A stretch of DNA of 64,000 nt from contig JADKAC010000005.1 in assembly GCA_016715425.1 (NCBI GenBank), positions 1,116,001-1,180,000 of the forward strand, read 5' to 3'. Position numbers and translations under genes: made by a program. The notes below the pieces were generated by a model. The model was not told where the DNA came from. It did no database searches and worked only from the letters and a program-made list of their open reading frames with translations. Shown piece after piece: positions 50,794 through 60,482 of this stretch. Position 1 is the stretch's first letter, and each line of letters begins with the position of its first letter. This stretch comes from Bacteroidota bacterium. GTDB taxonomy: Bacteria > Bacteroidota > Bacteroidia > Chitinophagales > BACL12.

Positions 50794-52683
50794 ATGCCTA
50801 TTAGAATCTATCTGTCGGTTATTCTACTAACTTTCTTTTTTTGTTTACAATCCATAGCACAAGCAGATAGTATCTCAGCCAATGAAAATTTATTATTGGA
50901 GGATGTGCAAATGGCAAAACTCAAAACTATTGAAGACGAGTTAAATAAATTAGATCAAAATCTGTTCGCCAATAATTTCTTGATAAAGGAATTTACTTCT
51001 GCTATAGATACATTAGATGAGAATGAAACTAAACTTATATCTGATTTTAAAAATCGTATCAAGCAATTAGAATTAAGCAATACTAATTTGCAAGAACGGC
51101 GACAAGATTTGCATGATGAATTAAAAACAATTGCAAAACCATATCCTGTTGTTTTATTTGAGGATACACTCTTTTATTTCTATCTCAGCGCCGGATTTAA
51201 TAAAGCTTCTGTTCGGGCTAAAAACACCTCTGAATTATTATTCAAGATTTATGATTCTCGTGATTTCGACAGCACCTTGCTAAAAGTGCATGAAACAGAA
51301 TTAGGGCTGGTTGTAATCTCTTATGATCTCACATTGATTTGTGTGTTTTCAAAAAATGATGGATTCTTATTTGAAGAGTCCCAGTTGGAAATTGCCAATG
51401 CCGCCCGAAATTCTATTATACAATCCATTACATCAAATTTAGAACAAACAAGTCTCCGCCATATTATTGCCAATGTCATTCAGGTTACAGGACTTATCAT
51501 ATTGGTATTTACAATTGTCTGGTTGCTGAATAAACTTGTACAACCCATTAAAAACTGGTTGCTGATAAACAGAAAAAAATATATCCGTCCATTGCGCTAT
51601 CGCAATACAGAAATTGTGGATGCTCATAAAATGTTGGAGGTAGCTTATTCAATTTTAAATATTGTAAAATGGGTTTTAGTAATCTCCATTTTATACACCG
51701 GCTCATTTTTTATTTTTAGTTTATTCCCAAACACAAAAGACATTTCCAATCAACTTATTAGTTGGATCATCGGCCCGATAAGAGATATACATCAAGGGGT
51801 TGTGAATTTTATTCCAAATTTGATTTCGATTATCGTAATTTTTACTGCATTCAGAATTTTTATACGGTTTATACAATATTTATCTACTCAAGTAACCGAA
51901 AAGAAAATAGTGCTTGGGAATTTCCCGCATGATTGGGCCCGACCAACTTTCAGTATCGTTCGGTTTTTATTATATGCCTTGATGTTCATTATTATATTTC
52001 CTTTTTTACCGGGTTCTGATTCTCCTGCGTTTCAAGGTGTATCTGTCTTTCTGGGTTTATTAATTTCCCTTGGCTCCTCCTCAACTATCAGCAATATTAT
52101 TTCGGGGATTGTAATTACTTATATGCGTCCATTCAGGATAAATGAAAAAGTAAAAGTGGGAGAAATCATCGGCACTGTTGTTTCAAAAAATTTATTGGTT
52201 ACAAAACTTCGCACAATTAAAAATGAAGACATTACTATTCCAAATTCTAATCTGCTAACCGGACATATTTTGAATTACAGTTCAGCATGTGAACACATTG
52301 GATTAATTGTACATACTACAGTAACGATAGGTTATGATGTGCCTTGGCGAAAAGTGCATGAAGCATTAACGGATGCGATATTAATGGTGCCATCAATAGA
52401 AAAAAATCCGCCGCCATTTGTATATCAAACCGGTCTCGATGATTTTTATGTTGCATATCAGATAAATGCCTATACCCGGGATGATACAAACTTGCCACTA
52501 ACGAATTCTCAAATACATCAGTCAATTCAGGATGTATGTAATGAAAGAGGAATTGAAATTATGTCGCCACATTATCGCAATGTAAGAGATGGAAATATGA
52601 CAACTATTCCTGAAAATTATTTGGCTGTGGATTATGAAGCACCTGGATTTAAAATTCAAAAGCAAGAAAAAAACGAAGAATAA
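50794..52683 (+). CDS. MscS-family mechanosensitive channel with large N-terminal region
   Basis: 629 residues from ATG 50794. Signal peptide (IYLSVILLTFFFCLQSIAQA), a periplasmic coiled-coil domain, and about five membrane helices. The pore helix and vestibule region FQGVSVFLGLLISLGSSSTISNIISGIVITYMRPFRINEKVKVGEIIGTV is diagnostic of MscS. Then the beta domain with IPNSNLLTGHILNYSS, and a cytoplasmic tail. It releases solutes on osmotic downshock. The 5' extension from a TTG at 50755 is rejected because it would place residues before the signal peptide. Confidence 0.9.
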   Translation: MPIRIYLSVILLTFFFCLQSIAQADSISANENLLLEDVQMAKLKTIEDELNKLDQNLFANNFLIKEFTSAIDTLDENETKLISDFKNRIKQLELSNTNLQERRQDLHDELKTIAKPYPVVLFEDTLFYFYLSAGFNKASVRAKNTSELLFKIYDSRDFDSTLLKVHETELGLVVISYDLTLICVFSKNDGFLFEESQLEIANAARNSIIQSITSNLEQTSLRHIIANVIQVTGLIILVFTIVWLLNKLVQPIKNWLLINRKKYIRPLRYRNTEIVDAHKMLEVAYSILNIVKWVLVISILYTGSFFIFSLFPNTKDISNQLISWIIGPIRDIHQGVVNFIPNLISIIVIFTAFRIFIRFIQYLSTQVTEKKIVLGNFPHDWARPTFSIVRFLLYALMFIIIFPFLPGSDSPAFQGVSVFLGLLISLGSSSTISNIISGIVITYMRPFRINEKVKVGEIIGTVVSKNLLVTKLRTIKNEDITIPNSNLLTGHILNYSSACEHIGLIVHTTVTIGYDVPWRKVHEALTDAILMVPSIEKNPPPFVYQTGLDDFYVAYQINAYTRDDTNLPLTNSQIHQSIQDVCNERGIEIMSPHYRNVRDGNMTTIPENYLAVDYEAPGFKIQKQEKNEE

Positions 52684-52727
52684 TTGTAGAACTCAAAACA
52701 AAACCATAATAAACATGTTTGGTCATC

Positions 52728-52898
52728 ATGTTTCAATTATTTAAAAAAGACCCGATTAAAAATCTACAAAAAGATTATCAAAAGATTTTAGAAAAAGCAC
52801 GTGACGCCCAGCGTAGCGGTGATATAAAAGGTTTTGCTTTATTGACAGAAAAATCTGAAGAGATTCTCAAACAAATAGATACTTTAAGAAAAGTTTAA
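52728..52898 (+). CDS. DUF6435-like small protein (56 aa)
   Basis: ATG 52728-52730 to TAA 52896-52898. MFQLFKKDPIKNLQKDY, KARDAQRSGDIKGFALLTEKSEEILKQID match a conserved small family of helical-hairpin proteins with the LFKKDP start. It follows the MscS gene by 44 bases on the same strand. Function unknown. Its stop overlaps the convergent esterase by 4 bases. Confidence 0.75.
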   Translation: MFQLFKKDPIKNLQKDYQKILEKARDAQRSGDIKGFALLTEKSEEILKQIDTLRKV

Positions 52899-53713
52899 AC
52901 TTCGGCTTTGGCTTTTGGAAATGCCCATTGCAGAAATTGCGGCATCATCTCCCCCCAAGTTCCCTGATTATGTTCGCCATTTTTAACCAACACAAATTCA
53001 ATATCATTGTGATCTGTATAGCCTTTGTATTTCAATTCTTTAATCAGATCAATGGTATCATCAATAGAATCAATCACACCATTTTTATTGCGATCACCGG
53101 GTTCATCATTAGTGCCTGCCTGAAACCAAAATCGCATGCCTTCCCGCTTTTCTGAATTGCGAATTACTTGATGTATTATCCGATCTCTATCATCTTTATA
53201 CCATCTGTTCAACGCTCGTTTTCTCCACCACAATGAACCAGAAAATACACCCACCTTTAAAAAGTATTCGGGATTATTCCATGCGATATCAATTGCAGAT
53301 AAAGCGCCCAAAGAAAAACCGGCCACACAGTTTTTTAATGGATCTTTCGAAACATAATATTTGGCTTGGATAAATGGCAACAGCTCATTGATTACAAACT
53401 CCGTATAGTAACCCGCTTTGTTTCCTCGCTTATTATAATCTGCCATTTCCAGCGTACCGTATTCCTGAAGCCGTTGTTCATTCGCATGAATACCAATTAC
53501 AATATGCGGGAATATTGTATTTGTCAAATACATTTTCTCAAGAGTGGGAAGCAATTGCAATGAGGGAATATCCTGACCATCATTTAACCATAATACAGGA
53601 TAGGGTTTTTGCTTATAACCGGGAGGTAATATTATGGAGAGCATTACATCTCTTTTCAGATAAGTAGATTTAATCACTACCGGCACAATCTCCGCTTTCC
53701 AAATTTCTTCCAT
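52895..53713 (-). CDS. Alpha/beta hydrolase, esterase D/Fes type
   Basis: 272 residues from ATG 53711-53713 (MEEIWKAEIV). Esterase-type features: IILPPGYKQKPYPVLWLNDGQD, nucleophile elbow AGFSLGALSA, acid in FQAGTNDE and His in NGEHNQGTW. An internal DRNKNGVIDSIDDTI looks like an EF-hand/dockerin-type calcium loop inserted after the acid strand, as seen in other Bacteroidota members. No signal peptide. The convergent neighbours and downstream amidoligase cluster suggest a related metabolite-ester function. Confidence 0.8.
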   Translation of the reverse strand: MEEIWKAEIVPVVIKSTYLKRDVMLSIILPPGYKQKPYPVLWLNDGQDIPSLQLLPTLEKMYLTNTIFPHIVIGIHANEQRLQEYGTLEMADYNKRGNKAGYYTEFVINELLPFIQAKYYVSKDPLKNCVAGFSLGALSAIDIAWNNPEYFLKVGVFSGSLWWRKRALNRWYKDDRDRIIHQVIRNSEKREGMRFWFQAGTNDEPGDRNKNGVIDSIDDTIDLIKELKYKGYTDHNDIEFVLVKNGEHNQGTWGEMMPQFLQWAFPKAKAEV

Positions 53714-54186
53714 GCGTTGCAAAGTTAGCTGATTAGCGAATGTGTAAATGTGTAGAATTGTTGAATTGTAGAATTGTTGAATTGTAGAATTGTAGAATTG
53801 TAGTAGAATTGTAGAATCGGAAATGTGTAATTGGGGAATCGGGGAACTGTGTAATCGGAAATGTAGAATTGTAGAATTGGGGAATTGTGAAATCGGAAAA
53901 AAGCGAAGGCTAATGGCAAAGGCGAAAGCTAAAGAGCATAACGATTAAAAAATGAATACCGAATTTAATAAACATGGAACATTAAACCCGAAACTTTTTT
54001 TGTCAATGGTCAAAGACAACGGTAAGTGTTTTTTTGCGAAAAGCCAACTGCTAACGGCCAATAGCCCTTTAATCCGCAATGATTTTTTTTTAACCCGGAA
54101 CTTGAAACTTGAAACTTATAAACTTGAAACTTCTAAAACCGTTCATCCAAATTAATTTAACTTTGCCGGCTACTAAAACATATATA
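53714..54186. repeat. Low-complexity intergenic region
   Basis: 53750-53900 is built from the words GTAGAATTGTTGAATT and AATCGGAAATGTGTAATT. It is followed by GCGAAGGCTAATGGCAAAGGCGAAAGC-type words and, at 54100-54130, ACTTGAAACTTATAAACTTGAAACTT. Similar word repeats recur near 57070 and 62920. No gene supported. Confidence 0.7.
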
Positions 54187-54927
54187 TTGAGTAACTACAA
54201 TGAACAAAAACACAGTTGGCAATCAGATATACTTGGTATAGAAATGAACATGCTGACTTTCGGAACAGAAGGTTTTCCAATAGTGCTTTTTCCTACTTCT
54301 ATGGGAATGTCAAATGAAAATAAAGATTTCAAATTATTAGAAGCAATCGGTTGGTTTATTGAGCAGGGAATTGTAAAAGTATATTGCCCTGATAGCATTG
54401 ATAAACACAGTTGGTATAATGATGATGCAACACCAGAACAGAAGGTGAAGAATCATATGCTCTACGACAGAATGCTGGCAGAGGAATTATATCCGAGAAT
54501 GAAAGAAGAAACCGGATTCGATCGTATTGGTGCTGCCGGTTGCAGTTTTGGTGGTTATCATGCTATGAATTTTGGATTGCGTCATCCTGATTTAACTGCC
54601 GCTATTTTTTCAATGGCTGCAAAGTTTGATATTAAAGGTCAGTTAGATGGATTTTATAACGACGACGTCTATTACAACAATCCACCTGATTATATCGCAG
54701 AATTAAATGATCCCTGGCTTTGGAAAATGCAGATATTTTTAGGCTCAGCAGAATTTGATATGTGTCTGGATGCAAATTATAGTATGGCGAATCAGCTCGG
54801 GTTAAAACATGTTCAGCATACATTAGATGTAACTGTCGGAGAAAAACACGATTGGCCTTGTTGGAGAAAACAATTTCCTTACTATCTTTCCTTATTGGAT
54901 ATTGAAAAAACAAAAGAGAAAATTTAA
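54187..54927 (+). CDS. Alpha/beta hydrolase (esterase-like) of the amidoligase cluster
   Basis: About 246 residues. The start is uncertain: TTG 54187 gives SNYNEQKHSWQSDILGIEMNMLTFGTEG, a normal family N-terminus; an earlier TTG (54109) would translate repeat words, and the first ATG (54244) loses a strand. Nucleophile elbow GAAGCSFGGYHAMN; the C-terminal GEKHDWPCWRKQFPYYL carries the catalytic His. It lies 14 bases before the ATP-grasp gene, so it is cotranscribed with it. Probably removes or transfers an acyl or peptide group. Confidence 0.75.
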   Translation: MSNYNEQKHSWQSDILGIEMNMLTFGTEGFPIVLFPTSMGMSNENKDFKLLEAIGWFIEQGIVKVYCPDSIDKHSWYNDDATPEQKVKNHMLYDRMLAEELYPRMKEETGFDRIGAAGCSFGGYHAMNFGLRHPDLTAAIFSMAAKFDIKGQLDGFYNDDVYYNNPPDYIAELNDPWLWKMQIFLGSAEFDMCLDANYSMANQLGLKHVQHTLDVTVGEKHDWPCWRKQFPYYLSLLDIEKTKEKI

Positions 54928-54941
54928 TTAAAGAATATAAA

Positions 54942-55946
54942 ATGGAACCAAAGAAAATCGGAATTATTACTGGTATGGAAGACACTTTCCCTACTGCATT
55001 TGTAGATAGAATTAACAGCAAAAATGTACAAGGCGTGCATGCTGAAAAAGTATTAATTGATAAAGTGATGCAGGCAGAACATTGCGGTTATGATGTTATA
55101 CTTGATCGCATTTCTCACGATGCACCTTTTTATCGTGCGTATCTAAAAAATGCAGCTATGAGTGGTACGCATGTGTTGAATAATCCTTTTTGGTGGAGTG
55201 CTGATGAAAAATTCTTTAACAATGCACTTGCCGTTAAACTTGGTATTCCGGTTCCTAAATCTGTATTACTTCCTTCTCGTGATCTTCCTCCAAATACCAA
55301 AGAAACTTCTTTCCGCAATTTAAAATATCCTATGGATTGGGAAGCAATTTTCAATTACACAGGATTTCCGACTTACATGAAACCTTATGATGGTGGTGGC
55401 TGGAGAGGTGTTTCCAAATTAAATAACATTGAAGAGTTCTTCGAAAAATATAATGAATCTGGTGTGGATGTCATGATGCTTCAGGAAGAAATTATTTTTG
55501 ATTTTTACTTCCGTTGCTACTATCTCGGTGGTGATCGTGTACATATTATGTATTACGAACCCCGCAATGAACCGCACATGCGTTACACCTGGAACGGACC
55601 AAAAGCATCTGCACAACTTCTTGAAACTGTAAGGCTATATACCATTGTTCTCAATCAAGCATTAGGTTATGATTTCAATACAGTGGAGTGGGCAGTGCGT
55701 GATGGAGTGCCTTATGCAATAGATTTTTGCAACCCTGCTCCTGATGCAGAAAAAGCTTCTATTGGTGAAGAGAATTTTGATTGGATAATTGAGAATGCTG
55801 CGAATATGGCAATTGAAAAAGCATTGGCACATAAACCCGGTGTTGTAAATCTTACATGGGGCACATTTATGAAAAATTCTATTAATGGCATTGCGCATAA
55901 ATCCGAATCTCAACCAATTCTTAATCCATCAAAAACTAATTCCTAA
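54942..55946 (+). CDS. ATP-grasp ligase
   Basis: 334 residues. ATP-grasp features: DYDVILDRIS-like pre-ATP-grasp region (GYDVILDRISHDAPFYRAYLK), LNNPFWWSADEKFFNNALA (cofactor-binding Lys), FPTYMKPYDGGGWRGVSKL (glycine-rich lid), MLQEEI, and the metal-binding end VEWAVRDGVPYAIDFCNPAPD. It forms a carboxylate-amine bond via acyl phosphate. It sits 2 bases before a GCS2-type amidoligase and 14 bases after an esterase. Such ATP-grasp/GCS2/hydrolase neighbourhoods have been described as amidoligase systems making unknown peptides or metabolites. Confidence 0.85.
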   Translation: MEPKKIGIITGMEDTFPTAFVDRINSKNVQGVHAEKVLIDKVMQAEHCGYDVILDRISHDAPFYRAYLKNAAMSGTHVLNNPFWWSADEKFFNNALAVKLGIPVPKSVLLPSRDLPPNTKETSFRNLKYPMDWEAIFNYTGFPTYMKPYDGGGWRGVSKLNNIEEFFEKYNESGVDVMMLQEEIIFDFYFRCYYLGGDRVHIMYYEPRNEPHMRYTWNGPKASAQLLETVRLYTIVLNQALGYDFNTVEWAVRDGVPYAIDFCNPAPDAEKASIGEENFDWIIENAANMAIEKALAHKPGVVNLTWGTFMKNSINGIAHKSESQPILNPSKTNS

Positions 55947-55948
55947 GT

Positions 55949-57055
55949 ATGATTGACTACTCACCTTTTTCAATTGGTATTGAAGAAGAATTTCAAATTA
56001 TAGATCCTGAGACTCATGATTTAGCTAAGCGCAAGCATAATATTATTGAGATGGGCGCAACTTCCGGCGATCAGATAAAAGCAGAAATGCATCAGAGTGT
56101 TGTTGAAGTTGCTTCAAAGATTTGCAAAAATATGTCGGAAGCACAGGATGAAATGTTTCGCTTGCGCAGAATGGTTGCTGACTACGCCGCACAAGATGGT
56201 TTGCGCATTGCCGCAACAGGAACACATCCCTTTGCACACTGGGAGGATCAATTGATTACAAACCATCCACGCTATGAAGAAATTGTAAACGAAATGCAGG
56301 ATGCTGCTCGCAGTAATCTCATTTTTGGTTTGCATGTACACATTGGTATGCCTTCCAGAGATGTAGCAGTGTATATGATGAATTCATTGCGCTATTTTCT
56401 GCCACATATATTTGCGCTCTCTACCAACTCTCCCTTTTGGGAAGGACGCAATACAGGATTTAAGTCTTTTCGCACAAAAGTGTTTGATAAATTTCCGAGA
56501 ACAGGTTTGCCGGATGAGTTTAATGATGCCAGCCACTTCGATAGTTTTGTTGCAATGCTTGTAAAAACAAATTGTATTGACAACGGTAAAAAAATCTGGT
56601 GGGACTTGCGTGTACATCCATACTTTAACACAATCGAATTCCGTATTTGCGATGTTACAATGCGCACCGAAGAAACGCTTGCACTTGCCGCTTTAATGCA
56701 ATCACTTACTGTAAAAATGTATAAACTGATGAAGAGCAATATCGGTTGGAGACGTTATGATAAAGCGTTGATTAATGAAAATAAATGGAGAGCAGCACGT
56801 TTCGGAATCAGTTCTAAACTCATTGACTTCGGGAAACAACAAGAAGCTTCTACCAAAGATTTAATTAATGAAATGTTGGATTTAGTGGATGATGTTGCCG
56901 ATGATCTTGGAACACGAGAACACCTCAACAAAATTTCCTGGATATTAGAAAATGGAACAGGTGCCGACCGTCAGTTAGAACATTATTTCGCCAACAACAG
57001 CGACATGAAAAGTCTGGTTGATTTTATGATTGAAGAAAGTTATGTAGGGTTATAA
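55949..57055 (+). CDS. Carboxylate-amine ligase (GCS2/YbdK-like)
   Basis: 368 residues. Glutamate-cysteine-ligase-2 fold: FSIGIEEEFQIIDPETHDL (metal-binding Glu cluster), SDQIKAEMHQSVVEVAS, NLIFGLHVHIGMP, ALSTNSPFWEGR, RVHPYFNTIEFRICDVTMR. It ligates an amino acid to another amine using ATP. It follows the ATP-grasp gene with a 2-base gap. Substrates cannot be predicted. Full length, normal start. Confidence 0.88.
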   Translation: MIDYSPFSIGIEEEFQIIDPETHDLAKRKHNIIEMGATSGDQIKAEMHQSVVEVASKICKNMSEAQDEMFRLRRMVADYAAQDGLRIAATGTHPFAHWEDQLITNHPRYEEIVNEMQDAARSNLIFGLHVHIGMPSRDVAVYMMNSLRYFLPHIFALSTNSPFWEGRNTGFKSFRTKVFDKFPRTGLPDEFNDASHFDSFVAMLVKTNCIDNGKKIWWDLRVHPYFNTIEFRICDVTMRTEETLALAALMQSLTVKMYKLMKSNIGWRRYDKALINENKWRAARFGISSKLIDFGKQQEASTKDLINEMLDLVDDVADDLGTREHLNKISWILENGTGADRQLEHYFANNSDMKSLVDFMIEESYVGL

Positions 57056-57737
57056 ATTGGAATTAAAATGGGCTATTGGCTAAAGCAAAGGCTAAAGCGA
57101 AAGCGAAGTAATCTAATTCTTTGATTTTATCTCCAAGGTTGGCGGCCAACCGATCAAGGAAATATTTTTGGGATTTATTCTTTTAACCACATAGATACAT
57201 AGAAATAAAAAAAAATAAGTTTTCAGTTGAATTTAATCTATGAATTTATGCAGTTAATTTTTTGGTTTTTATCCCAGAATCTCCGTGTAATTTTCAGCTC
57301 TTCCAACTCACCCCTGCCCCTCTCTTTGGAAGAGAGGGGGGATTCTCTGTGTAATTTTTCAGTTTATTTTTTTGCGAAGGTTTGGCGAGGACGCTAACCA
57401 TGGAGAAAGCTTTTATTTTAATGCTTTGTGTCCTTTGCGATTTTTTTTTTAGCGTTCTTTGCGGTAAATTTTTTCACTCACCACTCACCACTCACCATTC
57501 ACTTTTCACTTTTTCTCAGTGTTCTCCGTGTAATTTTCAGCTCTTCCAACTCCCCCCTGCCCCTCTCTTTGGAAGAGAGGGGGGATTCTCTGTGTAAAGT
57601 TTTTTTGCGAAGGATTGGCGAGGACGCCAACCTTGGAGAGATTTTTATTTAATCGCTTTGCGTCCTTTGCGTATTTTATTCTTAGCGTTCTTTGCGGTAA
57701 ATTTTTTCACTCACTACTCACCACTCACTATTCACTA
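57056..57737. repeat. Intergenic region with a 240-bp direct duplication
   Basis: 57297-57510 and 57538-57735 are two diverged direct copies. Each starts AGCTCTTCCAACTC(A/C)CCCCTGCCCCTCTC with a hairpin TCTCTTTGGAAGAGAGG, continues through TTTTTTGCGAAGG.TTGGCGAGGACGC.AACC and AGCGTTCTTTGCGGTAAATTTTTTCACTCAC, and ends in CACTCAC words. No gene. Confidence 0.8.
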
Positions 57738-58394
57738 TTACTTATTCGCCTTCTCATGATCAGCAAGAAACTGCGCCAACCCGATATCAGTTAATGGATG
57801 TTTAAATAATCCCATGATAGAACTCAAGGGACAAGTAACTACATCTGCTCCTACTTCTGCGCAGCGAACAATATGTAATGGATTGCGAATAGATGCTGCC
57901 AATACTTCTGTATCGTAACCATAAATATTATAAATCGTCACTATCTGATCTATCAGTTTTATACCATCCCAGTTTATATCATCTATCCTGCCGATGAAAG
58001 GTGATAAATAAGTAGCGCCTGCTTTAGCGGCAAGTAATGCCTGCCCTGCGGAGAAAACCAAAGTACAATTGGTGCGAATATTATTATCAGTACACCATTT
58101 CAATGCCTTCACTCCTTCTTTAATCATTGGAATTTTCACCACAATATTTTCATGCAAAGCACTCAGCACTTTTGCCTCTGCAACCATACCATCAAAATCC
58201 GTTGAAATTACTTCCGCACTAATATCACCATCCACTATTTCGCAAATAGCTTTATAGTGATTCATAATATTTTCTTTACCCGTAATTCCCACTTTTGCCA
58301 TCAGCGATGGATTAGTTGTTACACCATCTAAAATTCCTAAAGCTTCTGCTTCTTTTATTTCATTCAGATCTGCTGTATCAATAAAAAATTTCAT
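57738..58394 (-). CDS. Transaldolase / fructose-6-phosphate aldolase (TalC/Fsa type)
   Basis: 218 residues, the short transaldolase class. MKFFIDTADLNEIKEAEALGILDGVTTNPSLMAK is diagnostic. The Schiff-base lysine is in IVVKIPMIKEGVKAL; NCTLVFSAGQALLAAKAGATYLSPFIGRIDD and ASIRNPLHIVRCAEVGADVVTCP follow. It works in the non-oxidative pentose phosphate pathway, or as a fructose-6-phosphate aldolase. The 72-base gap to the SRP RNA leaves room for a short promoter. Confidence 0.93.
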   Translation of the reverse strand: MKFFIDTADLNEIKEAEALGILDGVTTNPSLMAKVGITGKENIMNHYKAICEIVDGDISAEVISTDFDGMVAEAKVLSALHENIVVKIPMIKEGVKALKWCTDNNIRTNCTLVFSAGQALLAAKAGATYLSPFIGRIDDINWDGIKLIDQIVTIYNIYGYDTEVLAASIRNPLHIVRCAEVGADVVTCPLSSIMGLFKHPLTDIGLAQFLADHEKANK

Positions 58395-58466
58395 AATGTA
58401 AATATTAGTTGTTTATGTGTTGAAGAAAAAACAGCTTAAAAAGTTGTTTCAAGAAAAATAAAAAAA

Positions 58467-58562
58467 GGGCAAGTTACTTACATCGCACCGCTACAACCAC
58501 CTACCCTTGCTTCCGTCAGGACCTGGGGGATTCAGCAGGAGCTGGTCGTATAAGACTTGCCC
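58467..58562 (-). ncRNA. ffs: Signal recognition particle RNA (4.5S-like, small bacterial type)
   Basis: On the minus strand the 96-nt stretch starts GGGCAAGTC and ends ACTTGCCC, which pair. Its apical part reads CAGGTCCTGACGGAAGCAAGGGT. This contains the conserved SRP domain IV elements (AGGTCC, GGAAGCA) that bind Ffh. Length fits the short bacterial form without an Alu domain. It is read from a promoter expected in 58563-58660, divergent from the carboxylase gene. Confidence 0.88.
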
Positions 58563-58668
58563 GCAGCAAAGGTAAAAAACCAAAGGCGATTTATCCAGTC
58601 TATTCTATAATTAATATAGCATTGTCTTGTGTTCTTCTATTTTTGCAAAAATCATTTACAGTAAAAAC

Positions 58669-60297
58669 ATGAATTTAGAATTTAATAAAAATGAAGATGC
58701 ATTGAAATTATTGGTTTCTAAAATGCAGCAGCGTCAAAATAAAATTGAAGAAGGCGGCGGAAAAAAACGCATTGAGAAATTACATGCACAAGGAAAATTA
58801 ACAGCAAGAGAACGCATAGATTTATTGTTGGATAAAGATGCACAACGCATCGAAATTGGTTCCTTCGCCGGATATGAAATGCACGAAGAACATGGTGGTT
58901 GTCCTGCTGCCGGAGTTGTAGTTGTAATTGGTTATGTTGAAAAACGATTATGTGTAATTGTTGCAAACGATGCTACTGTAAAAGCAGGTGCATGGTTTCC
59001 AATTACCGGAAAGAAAAATTTGCGTGCCCAGGAAATTGCAATGGAAAATCATTTACCCATTATTTATCTCGTGGATAGTGCCGGTGTTTTTCTGCCGATG
59101 CAAGATGAAATTTTTCCCGACAAAGAAAACTTCGGTCGCATATTTCGCAACAATGCAATTATGAGCAGTATGGGCATTACACAAATTGCCGCCATCATGG
59201 GTAGTTGTGTTGCAGGTGGTGCTTACTTACCTATTATGAGTGATGAGGCATTGATTGTAAAAAACACAGGCAGTATTTTTCTTGCAGGTCCTTACTTAGT
59301 GAAAGCTGCTATTGGTGAAGATGTGGATGCAGAAACTCTCGGTGGCGCATTAACCACTACAGAACTTTCCGGCATTTGCGATTATGCCGCAGAAGATGAT
59401 GCAGATTGTATTAAAAAGATTCGTGAGATAATGAATAAACTCGGTGCAAAACCACAGGCCGGTTTTGATAGAATTAAACCCGCAGAACCTAAATTAAATC
59501 CCGAAGAAATTTATGGCAACACTCCCACCGAAGCTTCCAAACCTTATGACACTCATTTTCTTATTCAGCGATTAGTTGACGATAGCAATTTCGAAGAATA
59601 TAAAGCTGGATATGGTAAAACAATTATCTGTGGTTATGGTCGGGTTGATGGCTGGGCAGTCGGCATTGTAGCCAACCAACGCAAGACAGTAAAAAATAAA
59701 AAAGGTGAGATGCAATTGGGCGGAGTTATCTATAGCGACAGTGCCGATAAAGCCGCTCGATTTATTATGAATTGCAATCAGAAAAAAATACCCCTTGTGT
59801 TTTTACAAGATGTAACCGGTTTTATGGTAGGCACCAAATCAGAACATGGCGGCATTATAAAAGACGGAGCTAAAATGGTGAATGCCGTTTCCAATTCCGT
59901 AGTACCAAAATTCACAATTATCGTCGGCAATAGTTATGGTGCAGGCAATTATGCCATGTGCGGCAAAGCCTACGATCCCCGATTAATAGTTGCCTGGCCC
60001 AATGCAAAAATTGCCGTAATGGGTGGCGCTCAGGCAGCAAGCACATTAATGCAAATTCAGGTATCATCCCTCAAAGCAAAAGGCAAAGAATTAAGTGCCG
60101 AAGATGAAGCCGCTATGCTCAAAGAAATTACCGACCGCTATAATACACAAATGACTCCCTACTATGCCGCAGCCCGCCTTTGGGTAGATGCCATAATTGA
60201 CCCCATCCAAACCAGAAACTGGATTTCTCTGGGCATAGAAGCCGCCAATCAAAACCCGGATATAAAACCATTTAGTACGGGTGTGATGCAGGTGTAG
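58669..60297 (+). CDS. Acyl-CoA carboxylase, carboxyltransferase (beta) subunit
   Basis: 542 residues from ATG 58669 (MNLEFNKNEDAL). N-terminal RIEKLHAQGKLTARERIDLLLD, HEEHGGCPAAGVVVVIGYVEKR; central SAGVFLPMQDEIFPDKENFGRIFRNNAIMS; SCVAGGAYLPIMSDEALIVK with the first oxyanion hole; LQDVTGFMVGTKSEHGGIIKDGAKM and GNSYGAGNYAMCGKAYDPRLIVAWPNAKIAVMGG in the second half. It transfers CO2 from biotin to methylcrotonyl-, propionyl- or acetyl-CoA. No biotin carboxylase is adjacent, so the specificity stays open. Confidence 0.9.
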   Translation: MNLEFNKNEDALKLLVSKMQQRQNKIEEGGGKKRIEKLHAQGKLTARERIDLLLDKDAQRIEIGSFAGYEMHEEHGGCPAAGVVVVIGYVEKRLCVIVANDATVKAGAWFPITGKKNLRAQEIAMENHLPIIYLVDSAGVFLPMQDEIFPDKENFGRIFRNNAIMSSMGITQIAAIMGSCVAGGAYLPIMSDEALIVKNTGSIFLAGPYLVKAAIGEDVDAETLGGALTTTELSGICDYAAEDDADCIKKIREIMNKLGAKPQAGFDRIKPAEPKLNPEEIYGNTPTEASKPYDTHFLIQRLVDDSNFEEYKAGYGKTIICGYGRVDGWAVGIVANQRKTVKNKKGEMQLGGVIYSDSADKAARFIMNCNQKKIPLVFLQDVTGFMVGTKSEHGGIIKDGAKMVNAVSNSVVPKFTIIVGNSYGAGNYAMCGKAYDPRLIVAWPNAKIAVMGGAQAASTLMQIQVSSLKAKGKELSAEDEAAMLKEITDRYNTQMTPYYAAARLWVDAIIDPIQTRNWISLGIEAANQNPDIKPFSTGVMQV

Positions 60298-60312
60298 GGG
60301 GAAGAAAAAATA

Positions 60313-60460
60313 ATTAGGAGCTATTTCCTGCTATTCGTTCCAAGTCCTCGCCCGTGAAAAACGGGCTGCGGGCTTTCCACTACTATCGGGGCTAAAAATT
60401 CAATACTAAAAACGGGGTGCTAGCTTTCCACTATCCCGATAATTATCGGGTGGGCTAAAA
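60313..60460. repeat. Bacteroidota-type intergenic repeat, inverted copy of 33748-33829
   Basis: 60313-60394 reads ATTAGGAGCTATTTCC...CGGGCTGCGGGCTTTCCACTACTATCGGGGCTA, the reverse complement of the element after hsdM with some changes. A second, partial copy (GGGGTGCTAGCTTTCCACTATCCCGATAATTATCGGG) follows to about 60460. Confidence 0.8.
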
Positions 60461-60482
60461 AAAACATCCTACATCGTAAAAA

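Noticed and set aside
53952..54155. 67-codon plus-strand ORF after the esterase
   Set aside because: Composed largely of word repeats such as AACTTGAAACTT; no recognisable protein features.
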